Source: Streptomyces sp. CB02056 (GTDB taxonomy: Bacteria > Actinomycetota > Actinomycetes > Streptomycetales > Streptomycetaceae). Taken from it: 64,000 nucleotides of DNA. Under the pieces are notes generated by a model that was not told the origin of the DNA, made no database searches, and was given only the letters and a program-made list of their open reading frames with translations. A program made the translations under genes and the position numbers. The stretch spans positions 187,495-251,494 of the forward strand of contig NZ_LIPD01000011.1 of the NCBI RefSeq assembly GCF_001905545.1. The letters are read 5' to 3'. Position 1 is the stretch's first letter, and each line of letters begins with the position of its first letter. Below are positions 11,601 to 17,085 of the stretch, in pieces.

Positions 11601-14215
11601 GGCTGCCCCGGGTCGGCGCGGAGAACCCCAACGGCACGTACCGCGCCGACGCGGGCGAAGCGGCGCTGGACCGGTACCGGACGATGTTCCCCGCGCACTG
11701 GACGGCCGAGGACGCGGTGTACGCGGCGCGGCAGGCCTACCTGCACGCCCGCCGCACCGGCGGGATCAGCGGGCACGGAGACCTCGCGCAGCGCTGGGTC
11801 GGCGAGTACGACGGCGTGCGCATCGAAGGCCGGATCCGGTCGGGGGAGTTCATCTCCTTCCGCCCCGCCGAGGACCAGTCCGGGCTCACCGCGACGGCCC
11901 CCGCGCCCGAGCCCGCCACGCTGCCCTTCGGCCACCGGGTCGAGGACCTCAACCGCTACGGGGACCGGCACACCCTCACCGGCTTCCACCACCGCGCCCG
12001 GCTCCGCGGGGCCCTCGCGGTGGACCCGGCGGACCACGGCCTGCACCTCGGGCCGGTCCGGCCGCCGCGGGCCAACGGCACCTACCGGGCGCCGGTGTAC
12101 TTCCTGGACCCGGGGATCGCGCCGGGCGCGCCGCTGAGCGAGTTCCCGTCCCGGTGGCGCCGCCCCGAGAACCAGGAGGCCCGGACCTTCTACCCCGAGT
12201 CCTGGGTGTCCGAGGACGTCCTGGAGCGGGTCGACCGGGCCTACCAGGAAAGGCTGTTCGAGGAGGTGCTGCCGGACGGCGCCGTGCGCTGGGTCGGGGT
12301 GGCCCACGACGTGTGGATCGAGGGCGTCACCCGGGACGGGCGGCACCTCGTCCACCGGCCCACCGACTGGCAGCGGTCCCGTCGGGAGACCGGGGCCGGG
12401 GCGGTCCCGGTCTGGGAGCGTCCCCTGGTGCGGGACGACGTCGACTACTCCATCGGCTACCGCCGCGTACGGCCGGGCGGGGCCGGCCTGCCGGACACCG
12501 AACTGGTCGTCCAGGTGCGGGACCACGGCGACCTGACCGCCGAGGAGCGGGCCGGGCTCCAGCGGCTCGCCGACGAGCAGGCCGCGGAGCTGTTCCCGGC
12601 CACGGCTCAGCCCGGCGGCCGGCCGGTCCGCATCCGGCTCCGGTTCGTCCCCGAGGCGGACGGCCCGGAGGCGATGCCGCCGGTCTCGTCCTTCCCGAGC
12701 GCCTTCGTGCGGCAGCTGCGGTCGCGGCTGGAGGAGGCCGAGGAGCTGGTCGCCGGACTGCACGGCGCACCCGCGCCGGAGCCGCCGCTGCTCACCCCGG
12801 TGACCCCGGGCACGGGCGAGCGCCCGGCTGCCCGTACCCGCCTCCAGGACCTGGAGGCGGCGGGCATCGACGCGCCGGCCCTCGACCCGGCCCTCGCTCG
12901 CGCGCTCGCCCTCGCGGACGAGCGGGCCGAGGGAGCTGAGAGGCCCGGGGGACTGCCCGCCGCGTGGACGGCCGCCGAGGGCGGGCACGCGGCGCGCATG
13001 GTCGCGCGGGAGCACCTGGCCGAGCTGGGGGACGGGCGGACGGGCACGGTCACCGGGCGGTTCGCGGGGGTGGAACTCCGGGTGACGCTGGAGGACGGCC
13101 GGATCGTCCGCTTCGAGGGCACGCCGGGCCAGACCTTCGAGAACCAGCGCCGACCGCGCCCCGCCGGGCAGCGGCCGCCGGCACTCATGGCGCTGCGCCC
13201 GGCCACCGGGCGGCAGCTCCAGGAAGCTGGGGACGACGGGCCGCACGAGGCCGTCGAGCAGGAGCAGCCGGCCGTCGTGGAGGCGGCCCCGGTTGCCCCG
13301 GTCACCCCGGCCGCCGTGCCGCCGGTGCGGCCGCCGGCGGCCTTCGGTGCGGCCCCGGCCGTCCTGGCCGCCCCGGCCAGCACCGGCTCCGCCCCGGTGT
13401 CCGCGACCCCGCCGCCGGTGGTCCCCGCCGGGCCGCCGCCGCTGCCCGCGCTGGGGGGCCTGCGGTTCGACGGGACCGGCCTCACCGGCCGCCCCCCGTA
13501 CGCGAGTTCGGCCGTCCGGGCCGGTTCGCCGTCGGACCCGCGGGAGTCCCGGATCCCCTGGGACACCGTCCGCGCACTGCTCAACCGCGCCTACCGCCAG
13601 GAGCGCGGCCGGCTGCTGCCGATGCTGCGGGAGTGGCTCGCCCCCGAGCACGTGGCGGCGGACCTGCTGGCCGAGGCGGACGCGCTGGTGGCGGCCCTGC
13701 CGTCGGAGCTGTTCGCCGAACTCCCGCACGAGGAGGACGCCCGACTGCTGCTCCGGGCCGGGTACGTCCTCCACGGCTCCTCGGCGGACCCGGGGGAGGA
13801 GGCCGCCGCGGCGGAGCAGGCCCGGGCCGAGCTGGCCGCCGCCCTGCTGGACCTGCTGGAGCCGCTGCGCGACCCCGCACCGGACCCGGCCGCGGTCGAG
13901 CGGTCCCTGGACGGCCTGCGGGACGCCGTCTCCGCCCTGCCGGACCCGACCGGGGCCGCCGTGCGGGACGTCCTGGCCAGGATCGCGCGGACGCGGACGC
14001 GGATCACCGCGACCACCCCGCTGCACGAGGCCAACTCCCTGGTGAACGAGCTGGCCGACCGGCTGATCGGCCAGGACGTGCGCCGCCTGCTGGGCGTGCC
14101 GACGGGCGACGGGGACCTCGAGTTCCTCGCCGGCCGGATCTTCCACGAGGCCCACGTCGTCCGCGACGACTGCTTCGACGTGAGGACGGTGCGCCATGCC
14201 CTGCGCGGCCTGTAG
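2..14215 (+). CDS. Giant multidomain TcdA/B-like toxin protein (5' end outside window)
   Basis: The reading frame is open from base 2, so the start is missing; 4737 residues are visible, numbered here from the codon at base 2. Domains seen: TcdA/TcdB-type glycosyltransferase 1 (about 68-377, ASDILR then YTDGDN at 209); helical segment; GlnD-like nucleotidyltransferase (about 697-943, AGYGRTDLTPAADLD); C80-like cysteine protease (about 1060-1236, His1119 and Cys1167); acidic linker; glycosyltransferase 2 (about 1463-1765, YTDGDN at 1599); then repeated EndoU-like and metzincin-like modules (HEIGH at 2494, degenerate HQLGR at 3318, HEVGH at 3744); a 9-Ser run; and a Pro/Ala-rich, helical C-terminus. 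Known: clostridial large toxins join a glycosyltransferase to a C80 autoprotease. Inferred: a large secreted effector or polymorphic toxin. I see no signal peptide or membrane segment, but the N-terminus is absent. A link to the neighbouring polyketide cluster is doubtful. Confidence 0.85.
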   Translation, partial: FLQGYGYDQLKSESRTAFFRALDLASEAATPTAEGLAPKALGQDPESVIESGALQTVRRRSGSMHLPKRVRIPQLVHSIWLGGPLSADNAHTGPFMANVQESADGLGREFTHVIWTDVTRARVAEAAAAAGTGDDTPELATVRAMVAWARSRTHRNVVLVNVDEVFSAEAPMSLEAAYKMETAKGLGQGYASASDILRLEVLDRFGGVYTDGDNRLLKNPVPEVRRIADSKRHFAVATASLADAPGARAGTTARGGLANAVLIAPAGNTAVQEHLRVLRSNYQRSSHQNTFRGEYFRPRGQEDNTEANFQQADVVAGPPVWVQNHTEENEKNAVLHLSGTGVNIWADLAYGLGLSGPGALPVVERGVFEIGVGNTWVPPRPSAVPGAQLPEVPDRAATLLAARRIINTLIRELVYQNGKLALSEVAARVARHPRPELLWDTVIGFLARHPELRDLVRWRTVRKVGAGTGPADQPVALPPWSAGLLVPASEPVAGFTAGSDVERVRMVAPGEVPPPAATGAVAGLLQVPTQSVDGVATAVETVVQEQSELDRAREQLVAAGADEGERAEIGARLDELLAALDESGADAEDRQGVGVALQMGSFRQAFADLGQTQRVQVLRLLAQALRDRLGHGAQPMVALLVTVLAAAQQIRDEVPVAAAGESPRDLARRLTGFADGIMADAVGWARESMRGAPTAPYAVVAVAGYGRTDLTPAADLDFGLLGSDEDEVWLRSLTNLTAGWLDLARQFLPVNGSVPAPFQADIMWFNPNLRVFDPRAVLAGSLAAPGEEPGLKHGVMHDTRLIELAPLSGALAAVTSSEGQRGLFRTFTEERGRRIDPEVEWIALREAFDRLPRPETLAQVDSVNVKADFMRQLTVATRHLYAAYRAVAKPDTPWRLSTGERLEELTDGKVLPPDLGRRLVDAYLLALSLRQRLHRAYGGEQDKAATAQVAEPPNGLERLLPEEQEQLAAALGALHEVQGGLNDLWTKVKASAPSRWKNLFGRSRPVDQSVAPVVHSPVVPGTVEPGELWDADLELPLVGGGSVRLGDVQSLTVVAPGTGLPQGRAFHTDDELAQRHEVLRNFDLGRRWLLEVDGQGQEVIGYRKVPWGTGGRRYLALLHGNRDFAVLPLSGPVGTVKVTATGLARTLRRRPSIQQLAAGDEIVLAACDAALPASDGGLSLAQEVANATGRVVWAPTGKIAALSTDLDADAGFLMYPAADGTPGAWIRFTPNGVESAQASDESMGASEAGPAPRASVPLVPSQSSTDVAMTGVEGEEEDELPAANSRTDKGKGRVDEAAEEDLDDLEQLDLEEAIARSRQPQYPGNQGEGSGSAQPAVPVQVVVQPELRFSAQDLIDELIGLMPGVPQASVAPVGLLGPDVFGDRVVPAAPEFLQGYDYRKLKSESRVAFFRALDLASGTAPTAEGLAPEALGLEQGSVVESGRFQTMSRSTGPAFGRKRVRIPRLVHSIWLGGPLSMDNEHTGPFMTNVQDSADGLGQGFTHVIWTDVTRARVAEARAAAGTDRDTPELATVRAMVAWAGTRPHGNVVLVNVDEVFSAEAPMSLEAAYKMETAKGLGQGYASASDILRLEVLRRFGGVYTDGDNRLQADPAPVVERIVNARRSFAVAKVGNAGMANAVLIAPARHPGVEQHLEVLRRNYLRSSHENTVRGMYFQSRDRAHITAEEFEEAEEWVGKVPAEAQRHTDDGEKNAVLYLSGTGVNIWADLAHGLGLDGPEALPLVPSEIFEIGTGNTWVPRERPAAAVQLPEVPDREATLLAARRIINTLIRELSYQSGKLALSEVAARVARHPRPDLLWDTVIGFLARHPELRERVQWRTVQKYDGATKPVGTPVVLPPWSDSLLVRVEEAKPRPGVERVRMLRPEDVPPPAATVPTAAPAGQQQVAEEEEATGQEETADGQAGQAPGRQFHAPTGGTDGTDGTTAGTTAPTRGTPQQQAVPQPPAATDPANFPGWQPFTTAQGTAAEPLRPDRTPRPGPGPQTDPNGVVRDHGGWQLKPTAVPGAPITRFPGAWQRPVAAPEWTYYPEDWSADTVLRHVQAAMRNNPSVAPGPDGLDRAVGWSGSLWVEAVLDQQGYILYHHPLPNSPAPYAAWQEEAVVGRGDRVDLFGYPGVLLQRVRFDSGQDGFEFTVRLHLEPSAGMTPAELDAVRQQVRTLMADFTAGQQVGAFDRLLNVGVEFTEEAGDGVTTLPVAPGAVPSLAQVLPRQFREAAGTVDLEFVTGTQLRKSPPVREVHVGGDWTAGLRPSFTAPAWDRPGRGLPPEWGTAEARYAAHHVLRTGTAEVVGEAAAGRPAPEVRRGRFAGVRLNVRVEDGVITDVWGEPHQKLRPQLTAPVAGTEAVLVPAQEVRPPQDAFIRAITARELESFDARRVRLPDGDTETVLTVRLYLDLEARLDLADGPTAAAVEALREAGREGVEKVYNTGQRLPSGDLLRVEVEFVPDRSTAHHTVAVRERQDRANHRTWGLNTGARTIAHEIGHLLGLDDEYREAGSTPRPIHPDDSGIMGGRQTDRFGRPWLDMNHLHEGPLEILAPFAPPAARNLRQLGGVVDEAFGEDRGPTPVGDAPTRARFREEVLRRALYGGPGGRDGHLVPPRGSTRPRPERVPGSQERNGTFKVVGGPADAAATQVGALAGDLPGPRRNRTVFPEHWTADDAVYAAEQAYQHALRTGRVTATGLHSHHWVGEYGGVRIEGRIRAGEFVSFRPSDDQSGLDTPAYMPWRPTGGAFGTRVEDLVRYGDRQTLTGVHAEPERAAATAHGVKVGSVLAENDNGTYRADVWFLDAAVTPGAPMAKFPSRWHQHADGETHTLYPKAWTPSRILSAVERAYAARHASEPLDSGAVRWVGEADGVRIEGITRDGRHLTHRPTARQPLTDWYAPPAADGSTGPGLRGRRVRTVDGQLGIEVAAPVHLRVAAGTTPAAVADARKRLQRAADDFVRQPRAAGDPPVLLTLDFVDTEADALPGAVAGADSLPDGAGLDVLLPGVAGALTPGFSATVAGSAGPATATARAQAGYGQRVLVEPELTEPAGPGTGTRPVTVTEMAGQQWMIDGAFAPTLAGNAGRGLPSGWTPGEGRYAALQVLAGWRGRRRELVKGRFNGVPIEVRTENGRIVDFRGLPDRSVPAQFTKAVPEPSGQGLVFPTGPRHAPESSSSSSSSSAPAGAIPQPAQDPATALLPGHASAEAVPDDPAAQPFELRRGPLVPGGEDVTVLVLRVHLDGSGLTGEDARARVAALGARIRDAAARFDNRTRLPDGTPLLVRVEFVDATGDPHRTVLLHERSVAQDAGNWHLEISRDALVHQLGRAFGISVTEYAGGGTTHVVPAPSVRVLRELGELADDRLGRLGHDTEDGESPRTEFADGVLEAELGPAVGTRGGHLPSAIGEEGAEQLELVRRHANGTLLVETGAGRRTLFPEHWTAAEARYAVEQAAVDAVRNETFQVTENGIFWQGVYEGVRIEGRSDEDGTVTAFRPAADQRGLVAPAHAPGAGAVDVPSLDGAPVLTPDQLRVFGEQARREGGTGLPPEWTREQTRHAALWVYEQQNGEARGRNGDEIVTGAYGDVRIRLLVRNRQIIDYWAEPGQRFDATEPAEPVRVLATAEVRPPVRRFLRSLQAQFIQSYEVRRVVDSDGDTRTVLTVRVHLEDDGLVGSRAETERGLDRVRLNAEAGVRDVFGQGLRLPDGSLLEVAIRFVDRDSAHHVVEVRSYTSQEHAQHWGVDSPPRVIGHEVGHLLGLADEYRRRGAGPRPVHPEFGLMTAPGSDTYGRVWYDAGHPVELGVTNPAVSLRPHNLNELGAVLDRVFRTDLRPVPAGEFPVRAAFGEDALRTALFDGPDRTGGYLTPPAESGRRRLPRVGAENPNGTYRADAGEAALDRYRTMFPAHWTAEDAVYAARQAYLHARRTGGISGHGDLAQRWVGEYDGVRIEGRIRSGEFISFRPAEDQSGLTATAPAPEPATLPFGHRVEDLNRYGDRHTLTGFHHRARLRGALAVDPADHGLHLGPVRPPRANGTYRAPVYFLDPGIAPGAPLSEFPSRWRRPENQEARTFYPESWVSEDVLERVDRAYQERLFEEVLPDGAVRWVGVAHDVWIEGVTRDGRHLVHRPTDWQRSRRETGAGAVPVWERPLVRDDVDYSIGYRRVRPGGAGLPDTELVVQVRDHGDLTAEERAGLQRLADEQAAELFPATAQPGGRPVRIRLRFVPEADGPEAMPPVSSFPSAFVRQLRSRLEEAEELVAGLHGAPAPEPPLLTPVTPGTGERPAARTRLQDLEAAGIDAPALDPALARALALADERAEGAERPGGLPAAWTAAEGGHAARMVAREHLAELGDGRTGTVTGRFAGVELRVTLEDGRIVRFEGTPGQTFENQRRPRPAGQRPPALMALRPATGRQLQEAGDDGPHEAVEQEQPAVVEAAPVAPVTPAAVPPVRPPAAFGAAPAVLAAPASTGSAPVSATPPPVVPAGPPPLPALGGLRFDGTGLTGRPPYASSAVRAGSPSDPRESRIPWDTVRALLNRAYRQERGRLLPMLREWLAPEHVAADLLAEADALVAALPSELFAELPHEEDARLLLRAGYVLHGSSADPGEEAAAAEQARAELAAALLDLLEPLRDPAPDPAAVERSLDGLRDAVSALPDPTGAAVRDVLARIARTRTRITATTPLHEANSLVNELADRLIGQDVRRLLGVPTGDGDLEFLAGRIFHEAHVVRDDCFDVRTVRHALRGL
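6010..13140 (+). repeat. Repeated EndoU-like / metzincin-like module cycles in the giant toxin
   Basis: A recurring order is seen. EndoU-like segments (about 6010-6320, 8270-8660 and 11940-12360; the last two with YGDR.TLTG and all with YP..W) are followed by a segment with a conserved hydrophobic strand, then a GLP..W box (about 6830, 9246, 10615 and 12950). Protease-like segments lie at about 7100-7740, 9630-10090 and 10850-11480, each followed by a FP.HW...GVRIEGR segment (about 7980, 10290 and 11690). The EndoU label is inferred from the paired W and GV.IEG strands typical of bacterial EndoU C-terminal halves. Catalytic residues were not confirmed. Confidence 0.6.
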
Positions 14216-14231
14216 CGGGGGCCGCGGGAAC

Positions 14232-14257
14232 GGCGGGACGGCCCCGGCCGTCCCGCC
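14232..14257 (+). terminator. Hairpin terminator after the giant toxin gene
   Basis: GGCGGGACGGC at 14232-14242 pairs perfectly with GCCGTCCCGCC at 14247-14257 around a 4-nt loop, 16 bp past the TAG stop. No U-tract follows, as is common in actinomycetes. Confidence 0.7.
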
Positions 14258-14749
14258 CCCGGGGGCCGGCACCATCCGCCCGCCCGGCGGTGTGGTGGCC
14301 GTCGACATTGCCGGGCGGGCCGAAGTTCCGTACCTTGGTGCCGGCTTTGGCCCCCGAAGGGCTGTCCTTGACCTTGAGGTGTCGTCACCTGCCGTCGCAC
14401 GAGCGGGTGGTGACCACCGCCGGCGGCGGATGTGGGGAGAAGTCCCTCATGGCCGTCGAATCCGCTCCGGCCCTGAATTCCCCCCCCGGTTCCCCGGCCT
14501 CCGCATGCCGGTACGGACCGGCGCTTCGGCGGCGAAGGGCGGGAGCACCGGTGGGGTGGGGCGCGGGTCCGGCCGTCGGGGTGCAGGGGCGGTAGGTGGT
14601 CGGCAGGGGTTGAGGCCCCGGCCGGCCGCGGCGAGGCTTGGAACCGGGCCGACCGGGCCGACCGGGCCGACCGGTGCACGGGGCGGCGCGCCGGGCGGGG
14701 TGCCGGCCGGCCGCGCGGGGGAGTCGGGAAGGAGCGTGCGGAGGAGGTC
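14258..14749. other. Intergenic region between convergent genes
   Basis: About 490 bp between the toxin terminator and the response regulator stop. I see no confident gene. It contains a small palindrome at 14377-14390 (AGGTG-TCGT-CACCT), a 49-codon ORF at 14449-14595 with GGGGAG about 10 nt upstream of its ATG but Pro/Ala/Arg-rich composition typical of noncoding GC-rich DNA, and a 9-bp tandem repeat at 14643-14674. Confidence 0.5.
14643..14674. repeat. 9-bp tandem repeat (ACCGGGCCG, 3.5 copies)
   Basis: Three full copies of ACCGGGCCG start at 14643, 14652 and 14661, followed by ACCGG. It is a simple microsatellite in intergenic sequence; no function is implied. Confidence 0.8.
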
Positions 14750-15451
14750 TCAGCCCGCCCGGTGGCGGTGGCAGGACTGGTCGTGCGGGGGCGCGATCAG
14801 GGAGGCGGCGATCGCCTTGTTCACGGCGTCGATCCGGGAGACCGCGCCCAGCTTGGCGAAGACGTTGCGCAGATGGCGTTTGACGGTGGCTTCGGTGATC
14901 GTCAGCCGGGTGGAGATCTGGCCGTTGCTCAGCGCCTGCGCGACCAGCTCCAGGATCTCCAGCTCCCGGGCGGACAGCACGTTCTCGGTGATGCCCTGCA
15001 TCCGGGCCAGGCTGTCCCGGGAGACGGCCAGGACCATCCGGTCCGAGCCGCGGTGGACGCTGCGGACCGCCGCGAGCAGCTCGTCGCCGCACACGCTCTT
15101 CAGCAGGTAGCCCCGGATGCCGGCGTTGATGAGCCGTCGGAGCAACTGGGGGCCGTCGTACATGGACAGCATGATGATCTGCGAGGACGGCGAGAGCGCC
15201 CGCATCCTGGTGACGGTGTCGGTGGGCTCGCCGTCGGGGAGTTCGACGTCCAGCAGGACGACGTCCGGCCGGTGCCGGGCGACCTGGGCGATGGCGTCGC
15301 CGCTGTTGGCGGCCTCGCTCACCACCACCATGTCGTCCTGCGACTCCAGGATCTCGCGCACCCCCTCGCGGACCAGCGCGTGGTCGTCGACCAGGGCGAC
15401 GCGGGTGGTGGCGGACGCGGGGTCAGCAGCTACGGCGTCGCGCGGGTTCAT
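14750..15451 (-). CDS. NarL/LuxR-family response regulator
   Basis: A 233-residue two-domain response regulator. The receiver domain (about 17-135) has the acidic pair VDD at 21-23, the phospho-acceptor Asp68 in DVVLLDVELPD, and the conserved Lys in YLLKSV. The C-terminal LuxR-type helix-turn-helix (about 160-220) contains LSARELEILELVAQALSN and ATVKRHLRNVFAKL. Its ATG lies inside the 3' end of the upstream kinase gene with a 29-bp overlap, so the two genes are co-transcribed and translationally coupled. It should be phosphorylated by that kinase and bind DNA. Targets are unknown; the pair lies between the toxin gene and the polyketide cluster and could serve either. Confidence 0.92.
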   Translation of the reverse strand: MNPRDAVAADPASATTRVALVDDHALVREGVREILESQDDMVVVSEAANSGDAIAQVARHRPDVVLLDVELPDGEPTDTVTRMRALSPSSQIIMLSMYDGPQLLRRLINAGIRGYLLKSVCGDELLAAVRSVHRGSDRMVLAVSRDSLARMQGITENVLSARELEILELVAQALSNGQISTRLTITEATVKRHLRNVFAKLGAVSRIDAVNKAIAASLIAPPHDQSCHRHRAG

Positions 15452-16541
15452 CGAGGAGCCGTCCTTTGAGAGGTACCGAGAGATCCACCCTGGTGCCGTT
15501 GTCCGGACGGCCGTTGACCAGCAGTCGGCCGCCGAGCAGTTCGGCCCGCTCGCGCATCGAGGACAGGCCGACGCCGGCGTCGGCCGGCCGCTCCTGCGGC
15601 AGCCCGCAGCCGTCGTCCTCGACGGTGGCGCGGAGTTCGTTGGGGGTGATCTCGACGTTCACCAGCAGCACCGTGGCCCGGGCGTGGCGCAGGGAGTTGC
15701 GGACGCCCTCGCGGAGGATCAGGAACACCTCGTCGAGCACCTCCGGCGGAGCCCAGGCCTCGTCCCCGTTCACCCGGAGCCGGGCGGCCACGCCGTCGGG
15801 GCCCAGCGACTCCAGGTCGTTGAGCAGGGCCTTCTCCAGGCTCTTCAACGGCTGGCGGGTGTGCAGGTCGGAGGTGACCGCGCGCAGGTGGTGCATCGAC
15901 TCCTGGATGGCCTGCTGGGCGGTGGCCAGCTTGACACTCGCCCGGTCCGGCTGCTTGTCCAGGTAGAGGGTGTAGAGCTCCAGCTGGCGGTGGGTCACGC
16001 TCATGCCGTGCCCGATCCGGTCGTGGAGCTCGCGGGCGATCCGGCGCCGCTCGTCGAGCTGCGCCTCGTGGATCTTGTCGACGAGTAACCCGGTGTACGC
16101 GGCCACCGACTCGCGGATCCGCAGGGCGACACCGCGCTCCAGTGCGAGGGTGATCAGGGTGAGGGTGTCGACTTGTCTCGATCCGGGCGGAAGGTGGCTG
16201 AATATCGTCGACAGCGCCGCGTGGAAGAAGGCCGAGGAGGCCTGGACGGATTCCCGGGGGTGGACCCCGTCCGCCGCGCGTGTCGCGCCGACGTCCCAGG
16301 CCAGCAGCTTGCACGTCTGGTCGACCTCGACCTGCCCCACGCGCAGGCTGGTGACCACGTCGGCGACGATCTGGCGGGCGGTGGCCAGGGCCTGGTCCAG
16401 TGAGGCCGGGCTCTGCGCGATGGCGTTGCCGGCCGCCCGGAGCGAGGCCTCGTAGGCCTCGACTATCTCGGGCGTGCGTTGTTCGATCAGGTCCGCCACC
16501 TGTTGGCGAGTCGTCAAGGCTGCCTTCTCCAAACCGGTCAC
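15423..16541 (-). CDS. Soluble NarL-type sensor histidine kinase
   Basis: A 372-residue kinase if it begins at the GTG at 16539-16541, preceded by a G-rich stretch. A longer frame from a TTG at 16664 adds an Arg-rich stretch that looks noncoding. The N-terminal about 150 residues form a helical sensor-like region with no transmembrane segment, so a cytoplasmic input is likely. The HisKA_3 box holds His173 in ARELHDRIGHG. The HATPase domain follows, with N-box EGVRNSLRHA, DDGCGLP, and GVGLSSMRERAELLGG before DNGTRVDL. It overlaps the response regulator by 29 bp and is divergent from the leuA-like gene. Confidence 0.9.
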   Translation of the reverse strand: MTGLEKAALTTRQQVADLIEQRTPEIVEAYEASLRAAGNAIAQSPASLDQALATARQIVADVVTSLRVGQVEVDQTCKLLAWDVGATRAADGVHPRESVQASSAFFHAALSTIFSHLPPGSRQVDTLTLITLALERGVALRIRESVAAYTGLLVDKIHEAQLDERRRIARELHDRIGHGMSVTHRQLELYTLYLDKQPDRASVKLATAQQAIQESMHHLRAVTSDLHTRQPLKSLEKALLNDLESLGPDGVAARLRVNGDEAWAPPEVLDEVFLILREGVRNSLRHARATVLLVNVEITPNELRATVEDDGCGLPQERPADAGVGLSSMRERAELLGGRLLVNGRPDNGTRVDLSVPLKGRLLDEPARRRSC

Positions 16542-16920
16542 GTGCCGGCCCCCGTGTCGCCTTGGCCAAGCGGGGTCAAGATACCAGAACGCCGTGCGAA
16601 TTCGAGGGCGTGAAGATGGCCTCCGGGAGCCCCCCTCGCCGGTCGAGCGTGTTCGAATCTTCAACTAGTTCAAAGGCGTGGCCGGAATGCCGGGACCGGT
16701 GACAAAGGGGGGGTCGGCCGCGCCGTGAAGAAGTGGACGGCGGAGGTGGCCGGAAGTCGTCCCGTCGTGCCGGCCGCCACCCGGCCGGGCGCGGGCGGAG
16801 GGACCGCCGGTGGTACCGGGGCCGGAGCGGAGTGGCCCGGGGGTGGAGTGTCCACTACTCCCTTCGATACCCCCCGCTCATCCCTCCGGCGCGGATGGGC
16901 CGACAGCGCCGGCGAGACCG
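16542..16920. other. Divergent intergenic region upstream of the kinase and leuA-like genes
   Basis: I see no supported gene. An AT-rich island at about 16651-16676, containing the palindrome AACTAGTT, stands out from the GC-rich surroundings and may hold the kinase promoter. Short frames on both strands (for example 16725-16952) are low-complexity and lack a convincing ribosome site. Confidence 0.5.
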
Positions 16921-16950
16921 TTGTCCGGGACTACGGCGGCTCTCTAGCGT
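16921..16950 (+). promoter_or_regulatory. Candidate HrdB-type promoter of the leuA-like gene
   Basis: TTGTCC at 16921-16926 and TAGCGT at 16945-16950 are separated by 18 bp, close to the streptomycete TTGACR-N16-18-TAGRRT pattern. Transcription would start near 16957, leaving a leader of about 129 nt that contains the direct repeats. Confidence 0.5.
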
Positions 16951-16981
16951 GACGTTCACAGGACGTCCGCAATCGACCGGT

Positions 16982-17062
16982 ACTTCCTGCATGTCCGCAA
17001 CAAGAGCATCACTTCGTGCATGTCCGCAACAAGACCAGTACTTCCCGCATGTTCGCAACAAG
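16982..17062 (+). repeat. Three 29-bp-spaced direct repeats in the leuA-like leader
   Basis: Copies lie at 16982-17004, 17011-17033 and 17040-17062. Each is about 23 bp, matching ACTTC-N2-GCATGTCCGCAACAAG with few changes, separated by unrelated 6-bp spacers. The period is exactly 29 bp. A partial fourth copy (GTCCGCAA at 16965-16972) lies one period upstream. They sit between the candidate promoter and the likely start codon, so they could be operators or act as leader RNA. Confidence 0.85.
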
Positions 17063-17085
17063 AAACAGTTGTGAGGAACCAGACC

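Noticed and set aside
2981..14308. 3775-codon minus-strand ORF antisense to the giant toxin gene
   Set aside because: A GC-bias shadow. The translation is Arg/Gly/Pro/Ala-rich with no recognisable domains, while the plus strand encodes clear motifs throughout.
14449..14595. 48-residue ORF with a plausible ribosome site
   Set aside because: The composition matches random GC-rich sequence, there is no domain or neighbour logic, and conservation cannot be checked here.
16542..16664. Longer histidine kinase start at the TTG at 16664
   Set aside because: The added 41 residues are Arg/Ser/Pro-rich and look noncoding, and the GTG at 16541 begins a normal helical domain.
16982..17062. CRISPR array
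   Set aside because: Only three copies of about 23 bp, with 6-bp spacers, inside a gene leader, and no cas genes.
16991..17074. 27-codon leader peptide ahead of the leuA-like gene
   Set aside because: There is no ribosome binding site before its ATG and only two Leu codons, so a classical leucine attenuation peptide is not supported.
17020..17085. Upstream ATG start for the leuA-like protein
   Set aside because: It lies within the repeat array without a ribosome site. The GTG at 17086 has GAGGA at proper spacing and gives a family-like N-terminus.
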